In this document: positions 30,876 through 39,749 of the stretch, piece by piece
Layout of the letters: every line of letters begins with the position of its first letter
Numbering within the stretch: the stretch's first letter is position 1
From: Streptomyces sp. JJ36
Lineage (GTDB): Bacteria; Actinomycetota; Actinomycetes; Streptomycetales; Streptomycetaceae
Assembly: GCF_021696945.1 (NCBI RefSeq)
Contig: NZ_JACYHE010000047.1
Span: 1 to 44,273, forward strand
Direction of reading: 5' to 3'
Length of the DNA stretch: 44,273 nt
The notes under the pieces: generated by a model
What the model saw: only the letters and a program-made list of their open reading frames with translations
Told to the model about the DNA's origin: nothing
The model's database searches: none
Program-made: the position numbers and the translations under genes

Positions 30876-32411
30876 TCAGGGCTTCAGCACCCGCAGGTAG
30901 CGGTAGCCGTCCTGGTCGTCGGGGCGCAGCTCCACCAGGGGCAGCGGCTTGCCCTCGGGGTTCCCGGCCTCGTCGAAGTCGACGGGCCCGGCAGCGCCTC
31001 GGACCGCGTCCGTCTCGCTGACCTGCCCGAGCATCTGCTGCACGGTCTCCGCGGTGACCAGGCCCTTGCCGGCGGGCCGGGCCGCCCTGCGGATCGCGGT
31101 GCCGGCCACGAGCACCGCGTCGTGTCCCAGCATGGCCTGCCCGTTCAGCAGGCGTCCGGCGCCGCCGAAGACGCGGGCGTAGTGCTGGCGGAAGTTCTCG
31201 TACGCGTTGTTCTTCTCCCCCGGGTACATCTCCGGGGCCGCCTCGGGGTGGGCGAGCGCGGTGTAGCGGACGGTGATCTCGCTGGCGCGCCAGTTCTCCC
31301 GGAAGCGCCGGAGCTCCTCCGGCTCGTTCTCCCAGGGGAAGTCGAAGAACATGCCGACGGCGTCGTCCCCGGTGTAGATGTCGACGGGGCAGCGCCGCCA
31401 GCCCGCCGCCGCGGATTCGATGAAGCCCCGCAGGTCGCGTCCGCGGCCGGCGAAGTAGACGGCGTCCGGGAGCTCCGCCTGCCGGCACATCCGGTCGGCG
31501 AGGGTGGCCAGCGCGTTGCTCACCCCGCCCATCCGGGACATGAACTCGAAGTCGGCGGAGTCCAGGCGCAGTCCGGCCCGTCGTGCGGCCCGGGTGAAGC
31601 CGTCGAGCAGCGAGGCGCTGTAGATGTCCTCCTGGTTGCGGTCCTTGACGACCTGGACCGTGAAGTCCTTCTCCTTGCGCTGCCGTGCGCGCAGGTGTTT
31701 CACCACGGCCGAGGTCTCGTCGGCGTTGGGCGGGACGGCGCGGAAGAAGCCCCGCTCCCGCGGGTCGCTGAGCTCGTCGGCGGTGACCGTGGAGCCGACC
31801 ATCGGGATGTCGCGGGCCCGCAGCCACTCCACCGCGGCGCGGGTGGTGCCCAGGCTCTGCCCGAAACCCGCCACCGCGACCACGGGATGGTCACCGTCGG
31901 TCATGCCGGCGATCTGCTCCACGAGCGGCCGCCACTGCCGGGATCCGTGCCCGGGGTTGGCGGGCAGCAGCTTGATCTGCGGGGCGTCGCCGTGCCCGAA
32001 CGCCGGGTCGTTCAGTTCCAGTTGCGCCAGGTGGGCGCCCTGGAGCTCCTCCTCGATGCTCTTCCAGCCCTTGTCTCCGGTGCCCAGCGTCATGGGCTCG
32101 AAGTAGGCGAGCGCGACCCAGGGATCGCCGCTCTTCCCGACCCGTTCGTTCTCCCGGCGGATGCGGTCCATCAGGGAGCCCAGACGCTTGTCGTCGAAGG
32201 GGTACGAGCCGTCGGAGACGCCGACGCACTCCTCCCGCGGCCCCCGTTCCCGGACGCCGTCGGCGCAGCGCACGAAGGCGTAGTCGTAGAACTCCAGCGA
32301 CCCCCAGACGAGGGCGGCGACGGTCACCAGGGAGACGGCGATCCGCAGCCGCCAGCGTCGCGGCGGCCGCGGGGGCACCAGGTCGGGCACTCCGCTCGGT
32401 CCGTTCACCAC
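30876..32411 (-). CDS. Membrane-anchored periplasmic-binding-fold protein (receptor-like)
   Basis: The 511-aa protein has a short Pro/Arg-rich cytoplasmic N-terminus, one transmembrane helix (about 22-40) and a large extracytoplasmic domain of the leucine-binding/receptor type. That domain has alternating alpha/beta signature segments: VAVAGFGQSLGTTRAAVEWL, IPMVGSTVTADELSD, FFRAVPPNADETSAVVKHL and FTVQVVKDRNQEDIYS. It is not a lipoprotein (no lipobox), and no ABC permease is nearby, so transport is unlikely; a sensor role is more plausible. GTG 32411 overlaps the stop of the P-loop NTPase gene by 7 nt (a second GTG at 32408 would overlap as GTGA), so the two are coupled. Confidence 0.8.
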   Translation of the reverse strand: MVNGPSGVPDLVPPRPPRRWRLRIAVSLVTVAALVWGSLEFYDYAFVRCADGVRERGPREECVGVSDGSYPFDDKRLGSLMDRIRRENERVGKSGDPWVALAYFEPMTLGTGDKGWKSIEEELQGAHLAQLELNDPAFGHGDAPQIKLLPANPGHGSRQWRPLVEQIAGMTDGDHPVVAVAGFGQSLGTTRAAVEWLRARDIPMVGSTVTADELSDPRERGFFRAVPPNADETSAVVKHLRARQRKEKDFTVQVVKDRNQEDIYSASLLDGFTRAARRAGLRLDSADFEFMSRMGGVSNALATLADRMCRQAELPDAVYFAGRGRDLRGFIESAAAGWRRCPVDIYTGDDAVGMFFDFPWENEPEELRRFRENWRASEITVRYTALAHPEAAPEMYPGEKNNAYENFRQHYARVFGGAGRLLNGQAMLGHDAVLVAGTAIRRAARPAGKGLVTAETVQQMLGQVSETDAVRGAAGPVDFDEAGNPEGKPLPLVELRPDDQDGYRYLRVLKP

Positions 32412-34489
32412 CAGGGCCTCCTCATGTACTGCTCCGATTTACGCAGGAACACGTGCCGGTCGGCGCCGTCGTCGACCATGCCGCGCAGGGCCAGGAGCTC
32501 CTCCCGGATGTCCGGGTAGAGCTCGGCGTACGGGTCGCCGAGCGGGTTGCGGTACGGGTCCCCGACGTGGTCGGTGGCCGGGTCGTCCCGCGGCTCGGGG
32601 CTGATCCAGCTCGCGGCGAGCAACCGGGTGACGGCCTTCATCCGGCGGCTGCGCGGCCGCTCCGGGTCGGCGAGGAAGGCGACCAGCTCGTCGAAGACCG
32701 GGCGCGGCGACCCCGGGAGCCCACCGCCGGGGGTGCGCACCGGTGCCCGGCGCAGGCGGCAGAGTTCGGCGCACCAGTGTCCGGCGGGGATGCGGCCGAA
32801 GCGGGAGTCGAGGTAGGAGGCGGCGGCCTCCAGGTGCCCGGAGGCGAGGTCGTGATAGGCGATGATCCACTCCTCCTCGGGGTGGCCCTCCTGGATACGG
32901 GAGGCGGCGCGGACGCTGAGTGCGGTGTGCGCCGCGCCCCAGGCGTCGCCGTCCCCGGGCCCGTCCGGTTCGGTCGCCAGTTCCCGCAGCAGCAGGAAGC
33001 GGAGCAGCGGGTGCAGCGTCTCGTGCACGCCGTCCGCCGCCTCGTCGCCGGTGGTGACGTGCATGGTGCGCAGCGGGTCCCCGGAGAAGCGGGCGAAGTC
33101 GCCGCCGAGGGCGTGGCCGGCGTCCTGCCAGAGCCAGCGGGCCGCTCCGGCCTGGCCGAGGTTGACCGCGGCGGCCGCGCGGCGCAGCATCGCCCGCAGG
33201 TCGGTGCTGGTGCCGAAGGGGAGCAGCCGGTCGAGCATGGCGGCGACGAGATCCGGGGCGAACAGGCTGCGCAGGCGTACGTCCCAGGGCTCGTCCGGGG
33301 GCCGGTCGTGCAGGGCGTCGAAGACCATGGCGGTCGCGGCGGGCTGGCCGTGGGTGAGCTGGTGGACGACCCAGCCGAGCCATTCCACGCCGTCCTCCGC
33401 CACCGGCATGGCGCCGTCGGGCGGGGTCCGGCGCAGCACGGCGTCGGCGATGCGGTTCACCTCGCGGGCGTAGAGGTCGCGGAGCTGCCCGGCGTGCAGC
33501 ACGTCGTCGACGGGCACCGGCCGGAACTGCCGGGCCTTCTCCCAGCACCGGAGATACGTGCCGGGGTGCGGCACGCCGCCCGGCTCCCGGCGTACGAGGG
33601 CCTCGGGACGCCCGGCGGCGGTCGCCAGCACGAGCAGCGGGTCGCGCAGCCCGGACTTCTCGCGGGCGCGCAGCAGCGCCTCGAGGAAGTCGTTGCCGAG
33701 CGGGCTCTCGGTGTTGTCGAGCAGGACGAGGCACTGGGTGGTGCGGTGGTGGTCGCCGCGCCGGGTGCCGTATGCCTGTTCGAGGTCGGTGAGGAAGGCG
33801 TCGAAGAGCACCTCTTCCGCGCGCCGGCGTTCGGCGCGTTCGCGGTCGTTGTAGAGGCGGTTGAGGGTGACGAAGAAGTCGTCGGCGGGACCGGGCTCGC
33901 CCTCGCGGCGGAGCCGGGCGAGGCGTCTGCGGGTGCGCAGCGGGGCCCAGTCACCCTCCCAGCCGGGCAGCAGACGCAGGGCGGGGGCCACGGCCCAGTT
34001 GGGGGCGCCGAGGGCGGCGGCCGCCGTCTCGGCGAGGCCCTCCAGCACGCTGCGGAGCTGGTCGCCGCGGGACTCACGGGGGCGGCTGTCCGCGAGTGCG
34101 GCCTGCATCTGCTGGACGGCGAGCTCCCGGCTGCTGAGGTCGACGCGGCTGGAGACGGCGATGAGCAGCAGTCCGAACGTCGGGAAGGTCAGACGCGGGT
34201 AGTCGGGTTTCTTCTCGTTCAGGTCGAAGACCAGCCGGGCGAGCACGTCGATCGGCTTGGCGCCGAGCCGGCCGAGTTCGGCCAGGTCGAGGTGGGCGGT
34301 GGGGGTGCGCCGCGCCCACTGGCGTAAGTGGGCCAGCAGCGTGGACTTGCCGCTGCCCCGCGGCCCGAGGAGCAGCACCGTCGGCAGCGCGGCGCGTGTG
34401 CCGGGGGTGCGCACGAGCAGGTCGCGCACGAACTCGCGTACCGCCTGGTCGCGTTCGGATGTGCCTGCCAGCTCCGGATATCCGGCCAC
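32405..34489 (-). CDS. STAND-like P-loop NTPase (694 aa)
   Basis: The N-terminal NTPase module has Walker A GPRGSGKST (42-50) and Walker B LVLLDN (254-259), a wide separation with a helical insertion between. It is followed by a winged-helix-like and alpha-helical C-terminal half (WLGWVVHQLTHGQPAATAMV, ARWLWQDAGHALGG, HPLLRFLLLREL). There is no signal peptide or membrane helix. The protein resembles STAND/AAA16-type signalling NTPases, which act as nucleotide switches. It is translationally coupled to the membrane receptor-like gene, suggesting that receptor occupancy is relayed to the NTPase. Family is inferred from motif and layout; no named homologue is recognised. Confidence 0.75.
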   Translation of the reverse strand: MAGYPELAGTSERDQAVREFVRDLLVRTPGTRAALPTVLLLGPRGSGKSTLLAHLRQWARRTPTAHLDLAELGRLGAKPIDVLARLVFDLNEKKPDYPRLTFPTFGLLLIAVSSRVDLSSRELAVQQMQAALADSRPRESRGDQLRSVLEGLAETAAAALGAPNWAVAPALRLLPGWEGDWAPLRTRRRLARLRREGEPGPADDFFVTLNRLYNDRERAERRRAEEVLFDAFLTDLEQAYGTRRGDHHRTTQCLVLLDNTESPLGNDFLEALLRAREKSGLRDPLLVLATAAGRPEALVRREPGGVPHPGTYLRCWEKARQFRPVPVDDVLHAGQLRDLYAREVNRIADAVLRRTPPDGAMPVAEDGVEWLGWVVHQLTHGQPAATAMVFDALHDRPPDEPWDVRLRSLFAPDLVAAMLDRLLPFGTSTDLRAMLRRAAAAVNLGQAGAARWLWQDAGHALGGDFARFSGDPLRTMHVTTGDEAADGVHETLHPLLRFLLLRELATEPDGPGDGDAWGAAHTALSVRAASRIQEGHPEEEWIIAYHDLASGHLEAAASYLDSRFGRIPAGHWCAELCRLRRAPVRTPGGGLPGSPRPVFDELVAFLADPERPRSRRMKAVTRLLAASWISPEPRDDPATDHVGDPYRNPLGDPYAELYPDIREELLALRGMVDDGADRHVFLRKSEQYMRRPWW

Positions 34490-34878
34490 AGTGTCCCCCG
34501 CAGCGTTCGCTCGCCGTCGTCGACGGACGGTGCTTCACCGTGTGTCGTGTCGGGTGGGTGCGCGTCTTCGGCGCGTCGCCTCAGCCCCGGCCCCCCGCCG
34601 GGTGGGGCCGCCCGGGCCCGCGGGGGCGCACGGCGGCACGGGGCGGCACCCGGCCGTGCCGTGCGGATGTCGGTGCCGGTATCGGTGTCGGTCCCCCGGT
34701 CATCCCGCCTCCCCCCGGATGCCTGACACGTGCGGAAGCCGCAGCGTATCCGAAAGCGCGCGGGGCGTGAACTCCGGGCGCACGGGGAGAGGTTCGCGCG
34801 GACGGGCGCGGGCGGCCGGCCGGCCGGCCGGGCACCGCACGGTCCGGCGCGGGCGACGCGACCGGAGCGGCGCGGGGT
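34490..34878 (-). other. 389-bp spacer upstream of the STAND-like NTPase gene
   Basis: No credible gene is present. The region contains a short perfect GGCC tandem run (34814-34831), which is self-complementary and may act as a hairpin after ribF. It should also hold the promoter for the NTPase-receptor pair, but no hexamers stand out. Confidence 0.4.
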
Positions 34879-35844
34879 TCAGCGGGGGGTGTGCTCCGGG
34901 GCCGCCGCGGCGACGAGCTCACGGCAACGCTCCACGTCCTCGCGCATCCGCCGGAGCAGGGCGTCCAGGGTGGCGAACTTCTCCTGGCCCCGGATGTAGG
35001 CCAGGAAGTCCACGGCGACGTGCTCGCCGTAGAGCTCCAGGCCCACGCGGTCGATGGCGTACGCCTCGACGGTCCGGTCGACCCCGTCGAACTGGGGGTT
35101 CATGCCCACCGAGACGGCCGCGGGCATCGCCTCGCCGGACGCGGTGAGCCAGCCGGCGTAGACGCCGTCGGCGGGCACGGCGGTGTGCGGCACCGTCTCC
35201 ACGTTGGCGGTCGGGAAGCCGAGCTCCCGGCCGCGCTGGGCACCGCGTACGACCACGCCCTCGACCCGGTGCGGGCGGCCCAGCACCTCGGCGGCACCGG
35301 CCACGTCGCCCTCGCCGACGAGCCGCCGGGCCAGGGTCGAGGAGAAGGGCAGGCCGCCGCCCGCCTCACCCCGTTCGAAGAGGTCGACGACGAGCACGTC
35401 GTAGTCGTACGTCTCGCCGAGCTCGGCCAGCGACTCGACGGTGCCGGCGGCACGGTGCCCGAACCGGAAGTTCGGGCCCTCCACCACCGAGCGTGCGTGC
35501 AACTTGTCGACGAGCACCTTCACCACGAAGTCGGCGGGCGAGAGCTTGGAGAACTCGCGGGTGAAGGGCAGCACCAGGACGGCGTCCACACCGAGCTCCG
35601 CCATCAGGTCGGCGCGCCGGTCGTGCGGCGCCAGCAGCGGCGGGTGGCTGCCGGGACGCACCACCTCGCTCGGGTGCGGGTCGAAGGTCACCACCACGGC
35701 GGGTACGCCGAGCTCCCGGGCGCGCTCCACCGTCCTGCCGATGATGAGCTGGTGCCCGCGGTGCACCCCGTCGTACGAGCCGATGGTGACGACGCTGCGT
35801 CCCCACCCCTCCGGGATGTCCTCCAAGCCACGCCAGCGCTGCAC
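34879..35844 (-). CDS. ribF: Bifunctional riboflavin kinase / FAD synthetase
   Basis: RibF phosphorylates riboflavin to FMN and adenylylates FMN to FAD. The 321-aa protein is full length. The N-terminal nucleotidyltransferase has SYDGVHRGHQ (the GxFDGVHxGH motif) and VVEGPNFRFGHRAAG. The C-terminal riboflavin kinase domain has GRELGFPTANV, GVYAGWL, AVSVGMNPQFDG and the catalytic-base region VEAYAIDRVGLELYGEHVAVDFLAYIR split across two strands. No FMN riboswitch was recognised upstream. It lies 86 bp downstream of the trypsin-NTPase gene on the same strand. FAD made here would supply ThyX among many enzymes. Confidence 0.96.
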   Translation of the reverse strand: MQRWRGLEDIPEGWGRSVVTIGSYDGVHRGHQLIIGRTVERARELGVPAVVVTFDPHPSEVVRPGSHPPLLAPHDRRADLMAELGVDAVLVLPFTREFSKLSPADFVVKVLVDKLHARSVVEGPNFRFGHRAAGTVESLAELGETYDYDVLVVDLFERGEAGGGLPFSSTLARRLVGEGDVAGAAEVLGRPHRVEGVVVRGAQRGRELGFPTANVETVPHTAVPADGVYAGWLTASGEAMPAAVSVGMNPQFDGVDRTVEAYAIDRVGLELYGEHVAVDFLAYIRGQEKFATLDALLRRMREDVERCRELVAAAAPEHTPR

Positions 35845-35930
35845 AGTGCCTGCTCCTCGCCGTTACCGATGGACGGTGCCGGGTCCAAGGGTGCCATGAC
35901 GACGTGCAGTGCTCGCATGTGACCCGTCGC

Positions 35931-38900
35931 TCAGACGGGTGCGGGCACCGGGGCGCCGCCGGTGCGGCGGACCCCGCCCCCGGCCGGCGGGGCCGCGCGG
36001 GTCCCCGGCGGGCCGTACGTGCCGGCAGGCGGCAGCACGGCGAGCACCGCGGGGTCGGTCTCGGCGGCACGCAGTTCCGCCAGCAGCCGGTCCCGCAGGG
36101 GGCCCACTCCGGCGGCGAGCGCCCGGGCCAGCGGGAGGCGCACCGGCCCCGCCGGGGCGCACAGCAACGCGGTGACCAGCGGCCGCAGGACGGCGGCGGA
36201 CGGGGCGCGGCCGAGCCGGCGGCCGACGAACGCGGCCACGGCGGCGCCGGCGGCCGCCGCACGCTCCGGGTGCCGGCCGGTGTCCGCGCACAGCAGCGCC
36301 GCGACGCCCGCCGCGGTCTCCTCGCCGGGCGCCTCGGCGAGCATCCGCAACGCCTCGGACGGGCGGGCGCCCGGCGTGTCCAGACGGGCGCGGAGCGCGG
36401 ACAGCACCTTCCCGGGGCGGGTGGCGAGTGCCGTGCCGAGGGCACCGGCGAGCGCCGGGTCACCGGTGTCGACGAAGCAGGCGACGGCCGCGTCGAGGTG
36501 GCGGTGGCGGGTCGCCGGGTCGCGGGCGAGCAGGGCGAGAGCGGCCGGGTCGCCAGGCGCACCCGCCGGGGCCAGGGCCAGCAGCCGGAGCGCGGCGCAC
36601 CGCAGCAGCGCGCGCTCCGCGTCGGTCCGTACGTGCCGGGCGACCCGTACGCCGAAGGTGCGGGCGACGGCGTGCCGGCGCGGCCGGGGGTCGTGCGCCC
36701 ACCGGTCGACGGCCCGGCAGAGCGCGGCCGGCTCGTCGCGGGCCAGCTCCGCGAGCAGTTCCCGGGCACGGGGGTGCGGCAGCGCGTCGGCGAGGGCCTC
36801 GGCGAGCCCGGCCGGGTCCCGGCGGCGGTGGGTGTGCAGCAGCGCCTGCGCGGCACCGGCGACGGTGACCGTGTCCGGGCTCCCGGCCAGCGGCCGCTCG
36901 TCGTCGAACCAGGCGCAGAGCAACGGCTGTACGGTCCGCGGCTCGGCGGTGAGGAACGCCGCGGCCTCGTCGAGGAACCGGGCCGGGGCGGGGGCGTCCG
37001 CGGGGCTTTCGCCGGAGCCGGGCGCCGGCCCGTCCGCCGGGTCGGGCCCGCCCGTGGAGCCGGCCGGGCGGGCGCGGCCACGGGGCCACGGACCGGCCGG
37101 GCCGGGGCCCGGCACGGCCCCCTGGCCGTCCGCGTGGCCGTGGCGGCCGGCGGCACCGGGACCCGGGTGTGCGGCCGTGCCGGCCGGCGCGACCGCGGGA
37201 CCGGGCCACGCGGCCGGACCGTGGTGCGCGAGGGCTCCGGGGCCGCCCGTGGGCGGGCGGCCGTGCGCGGAGGACGGGTGGCTGCCCGTGCCGGGGGTGC
37301 CAGGGGCCCCGTGCGTGCCGGGGGCGCCGGGAGGACCGGGGACGTCCTCGGGCGGCCGGTCGGCGGGGAGGAGCCGTCGCAGCAGGGCGCAGCGGTCGGC
37401 GGTGTCCAGGGGCAGACGGCGCCAGAACCAGGGACCGAAGTCGCCCGCGTCCCCCCGTTCACCGATCCGGTCGGCCAGGTCCTCCAGCACCCGGTGGCAG
37501 GGGCGGTCCCGTTGCAGGCCGGGGGCCGGGAGCCGGAGAAGGGTCTCGCCGAGCAGGTGCGCCGCCCACCAGCCGGCGTCGGCGCCGGCGGCGGGCTCCG
37601 CGGGTCGCGGGTCTGCCTGCCGGGGGTCTGCGGGCCCGGGGCCGGCCGGTGCCGGGCCCACCGGCTGCCGCTCCGGTGGCCGTCCGGGGCCGCGCCGGTC
37701 GTCCGTGCGGCGGGCGGAGGCGCCCGGTGACGCCTCCAGGGCCGGGCCGACCAGCGGGTGCAGACGGCGTGCCAGGGCCCCGTGGCCCTCCCGGCGTGCG
37801 CACCACAGCAGCGCCTCGACCACCGGCCCGATCCGGTGCCGGGGTACGGACCCGCCGGGCAGGCCGGGCTCCGGCCGGTGCACCAGGGCATCGAGTGCGG
37901 CGTCCAGGCCCAGGTGGCAGCCCTGCAACCAGTCCGCGAACTCCTCGTCGGCGAAGCGGTGGCCCGGGCCCGCCGGGACCAGCACGCCCTCGGCGAGGAC
38001 GGCGGCGGCCCAGCCCCCGGCTTCCGGCAGCAGCTCGTCGAACGCGGCGCCGTCCAGGGTTCCGTGACCCGTGCCGAGGCAGCGGCGGGCTGCCTCGTGC
38101 AACTGTCCCGCGGCCCGGGCGGCGAGCCGCCGCACGGCGGCAGGGCCCGGCGCCGGCTCACGCTCGCGGGCCAGCCGCCCGGCGATACGGAGACTCACCA
38201 GGTCGAGGTGGGCCGCGAAGACGTCCGCCCGGGCCAGGGGGCCCGCGGCTGCCGCCGGTGCGGCAGGCAGGCCGGCCGGGGTGCCGTCGCCGTCCCGGCC
38301 GAGCGCGGCCCGTACCTCACCCAGCATGCGTACCGCGAGCGGATGACCGGCGTCGGCAGGCGCCAGAGCATCCTCGGGCACGCCGTGCGTCTCTCGCAGC
38401 CGCGCGGCCGCCGCGGGCGGCAGCGGTCCGGCCGGGAGGCAGGGCGGCAGTGCCCCGGCCGGTCCCTGGGCCGCCAAGCGGGGGCCGTGCGGGACGGCTC
38501 GGGGCGCGTGGAGCAGGTGACGCGGAACGTAGGACCCGGCCTGCTCCCAGAACTCGGGGCGGCAGGCCAGCGTCAGCCTGCCGCTGACGGCGCGCAGCCA
38601 GCTCACCGTGCCCCCGGTCCAGCGGCGCAGTTCCCGGGCGAGGCCCGTGGGCATCTCCTCGGGACCGTCGAGGACGACGAGCAGCGGACGGCCCGCCGCG
38701 CGGGCCAGCCGGGCCATCACGTCGGGGTCGGCCGCTCCGGCCAGGGCCCGGCCGACCGCGTCCCGTACGCCGCCGTCGCCCTCCCGCAGATCGGCACCGC
38801 GCAGGCGCACGGTGGGCGCCGGGGCGGGCCCCGTGGCGCGTCGGGCCGCGTGCGCGGCGAGCTCGGTGGAGCGCCCGGTGCCGGGTGGGCCGACCAGGGC

Positions 38901-39749
38901 GGCGATCTGCGCGTCGCCCGCATCGAAGGCGCACAGCTCCTGGACGAGGTCCGGGCGGGGCACGTACGGGCCCTGCGGCCCGGCGGCGAAGGGGGCGGTC
39001 AGACGCAGGACCCCCGCCAGGTTGAGGTCGGGGCCGAAGCCGGGGACGGTCACGTCGTTGCGCCGGAGCAGCGCGGCCACGGGGCAGCCGGGGTCCTGCG
39101 GTACGGCCGGGCGCAGCGGGACGGCGAGCACCGTGCCGGAGTCCCCGCGGCCGGCGGCGCGACCGGAGTCGTCGTGGCCGGCGAAGCGGCCGGGTGTGGG
39201 CGTCCTCGGCGGGCCGGGGTCCGCCGAACCGGGCGGCGCGTCCAGCGCAGTGCCGATCACGCCCAGCACGGCGCCGGTGTCCGCGTGCAGCACGGGTGTG
39301 CCGGAGAGCCGCCCGCTGAGCCGGAACCGCCCGGCGCCGGGCAGGGTGAGGGCGAGCGCGTCGTCGACGGGATGGCGGCGCTCGGTGGAGGTGTACGTCG
39401 CGGCGCCGCCGCCGGCGACACGGCCGTGCAGCCAGCCGTCCGCCCACACGCGGACGGGCGTCCCCGCCGGGTGCGCGCCCTCGGCCCCGACGAGCAGCGG
39501 AGCCAGGCCGGGTTCCCCGGTGCGCAGCAGGGCGAGGTCGCGTCCCGGCAGGGCGGTGATGTCGGGGGCCTCGACCACCCGGGAGCACCCTCCCGGCGTG
39601 GCGACGACGACCCGGCGCAGGCCGTCGACGGCCTCATGGGTGGTGACCAGGGTGCCGTCCGCGTCGGCGGCGAACGCGACGCCGCGCGGCCGGCCGGCCA
39701 GGTCGTGAACCCGTGCGAGCGGGGGTTCCTCCGCGTCTGCCGCTGTCAT
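35931..39749 (-). CDS. Trypsin-like protease / P-loop NTPase / helical-repeat fusion (1272 aa)
   Basis: The N-terminal 170 residues form a compact trypsin-like fold with a plausible triad: His38 (VTTHEAV), Asp71 (PGRDLALL) and Ser149 (LSGTPVL). A Pro/Gly linker leads to an NTPase with Walker A GPPGTGRST (287-295), in which the invariant Lys is replaced by Arg, and Walker B LLVVLDG (356-362). The rest is alpha-helical, interrupted by a disordered Pro/Gly/Ala/His-rich stretch (about 850-1000) and ending in HEAT-like helices. There is no signal peptide. ATG 39749 is chosen because GGAGG lies 5 nt upstream. Trypsin-STAND fusions are known as modular signalling or conflict proteins in Streptomyces; this one's role is unknown. 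Confidence 0.82.
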   Translation of the reverse strand: MTAADAEEPPLARVHDLAGRPRGVAFAADADGTLVTTHEAVDGLRRVVVATPGGCSRVVEAPDITALPGRDLALLRTGEPGLAPLLVGAEGAHPAGTPVRVWADGWLHGRVAGGGAATYTSTERRHPVDDALALTLPGAGRFRLSGRLSGTPVLHADTGAVLGVIGTALDAPPGSADPGPPRTPTPGRFAGHDDSGRAAGRGDSGTVLAVPLRPAVPQDPGCPVAALLRRNDVTVPGFGPDLNLAGVLRLTAPFAAGPQGPYVPRPDLVQELCAFDAGDAQIAALVGPPGTGRSTELAAHAARRATGPAPAPTVRLRGADLREGDGGVRDAVGRALAGAADPDVMARLARAAGRPLLVVLDGPEEMPTGLARELRRWTGGTVSWLRAVSGRLTLACRPEFWEQAGSYVPRHLLHAPRAVPHGPRLAAQGPAGALPPCLPAGPLPPAAAARLRETHGVPEDALAPADAGHPLAVRMLGEVRAALGRDGDGTPAGLPAAPAAAAGPLARADVFAAHLDLVSLRIAGRLAREREPAPGPAAVRRLAARAAGQLHEAARRCLGTGHGTLDGAAFDELLPEAGGWAAAVLAEGVLVPAGPGHRFADEEFADWLQGCHLGLDAALDALVHRPEPGLPGGSVPRHRIGPVVEALLWCARREGHGALARRLHPLVGPALEASPGASARRTDDRRGPGRPPERQPVGPAPAGPGPADPRQADPRPAEPAAGADAGWWAAHLLGETLLRLPAPGLQRDRPCHRVLEDLADRIGERGDAGDFGPWFWRRLPLDTADRCALLRRLLPADRPPEDVPGPPGAPGTHGAPGTPGTGSHPSSAHGRPPTGGPGALAHHGPAAWPGPAVAPAGTAAHPGPGAAGRHGHADGQGAVPGPGPAGPWPRGRARPAGSTGGPDPADGPAPGSGESPADAPAPARFLDEAAAFLTAEPRTVQPLLCAWFDDERPLAGSPDTVTVAGAAQALLHTHRRRDPAGLAEALADALPHPRARELLAELARDEPAALCRAVDRWAHDPRPRRHAVARTFGVRVARHVRTDAERALLRCAALRLLALAPAGAPGDPAALALLARDPATRHRHLDAAVACFVDTGDPALAGALGTALATRPGKVLSALRARLDTPGARPSEALRMLAEAPGEETAAGVAALLCADTGRHPERAAAAGAAVAAFVGRRLGRAPSAAVLRPLVTALLCAPAGPVRLPLARALAAGVGPLRDRLLAELRAAETDPAVLAVLPPAGTYGPPGTRAAPPAGGGVRRTGGAPVPAPV

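Noticed and set aside
30876..32411. Interpretation as an ABC transporter substrate-binding lipoprotein
   Set aside because: There is no lipobox cysteine after the hydrophobic segment, and no permease or ABC ATPase gene is adjacent; a membrane-anchored receptor fits better.
34814..34831. GGCC tandem run as a possible CRISPR-like or functional repeat
   Set aside because: It is only 18 bp of simple repeat, expected by chance in DNA this GC-rich, with no spacer structure.
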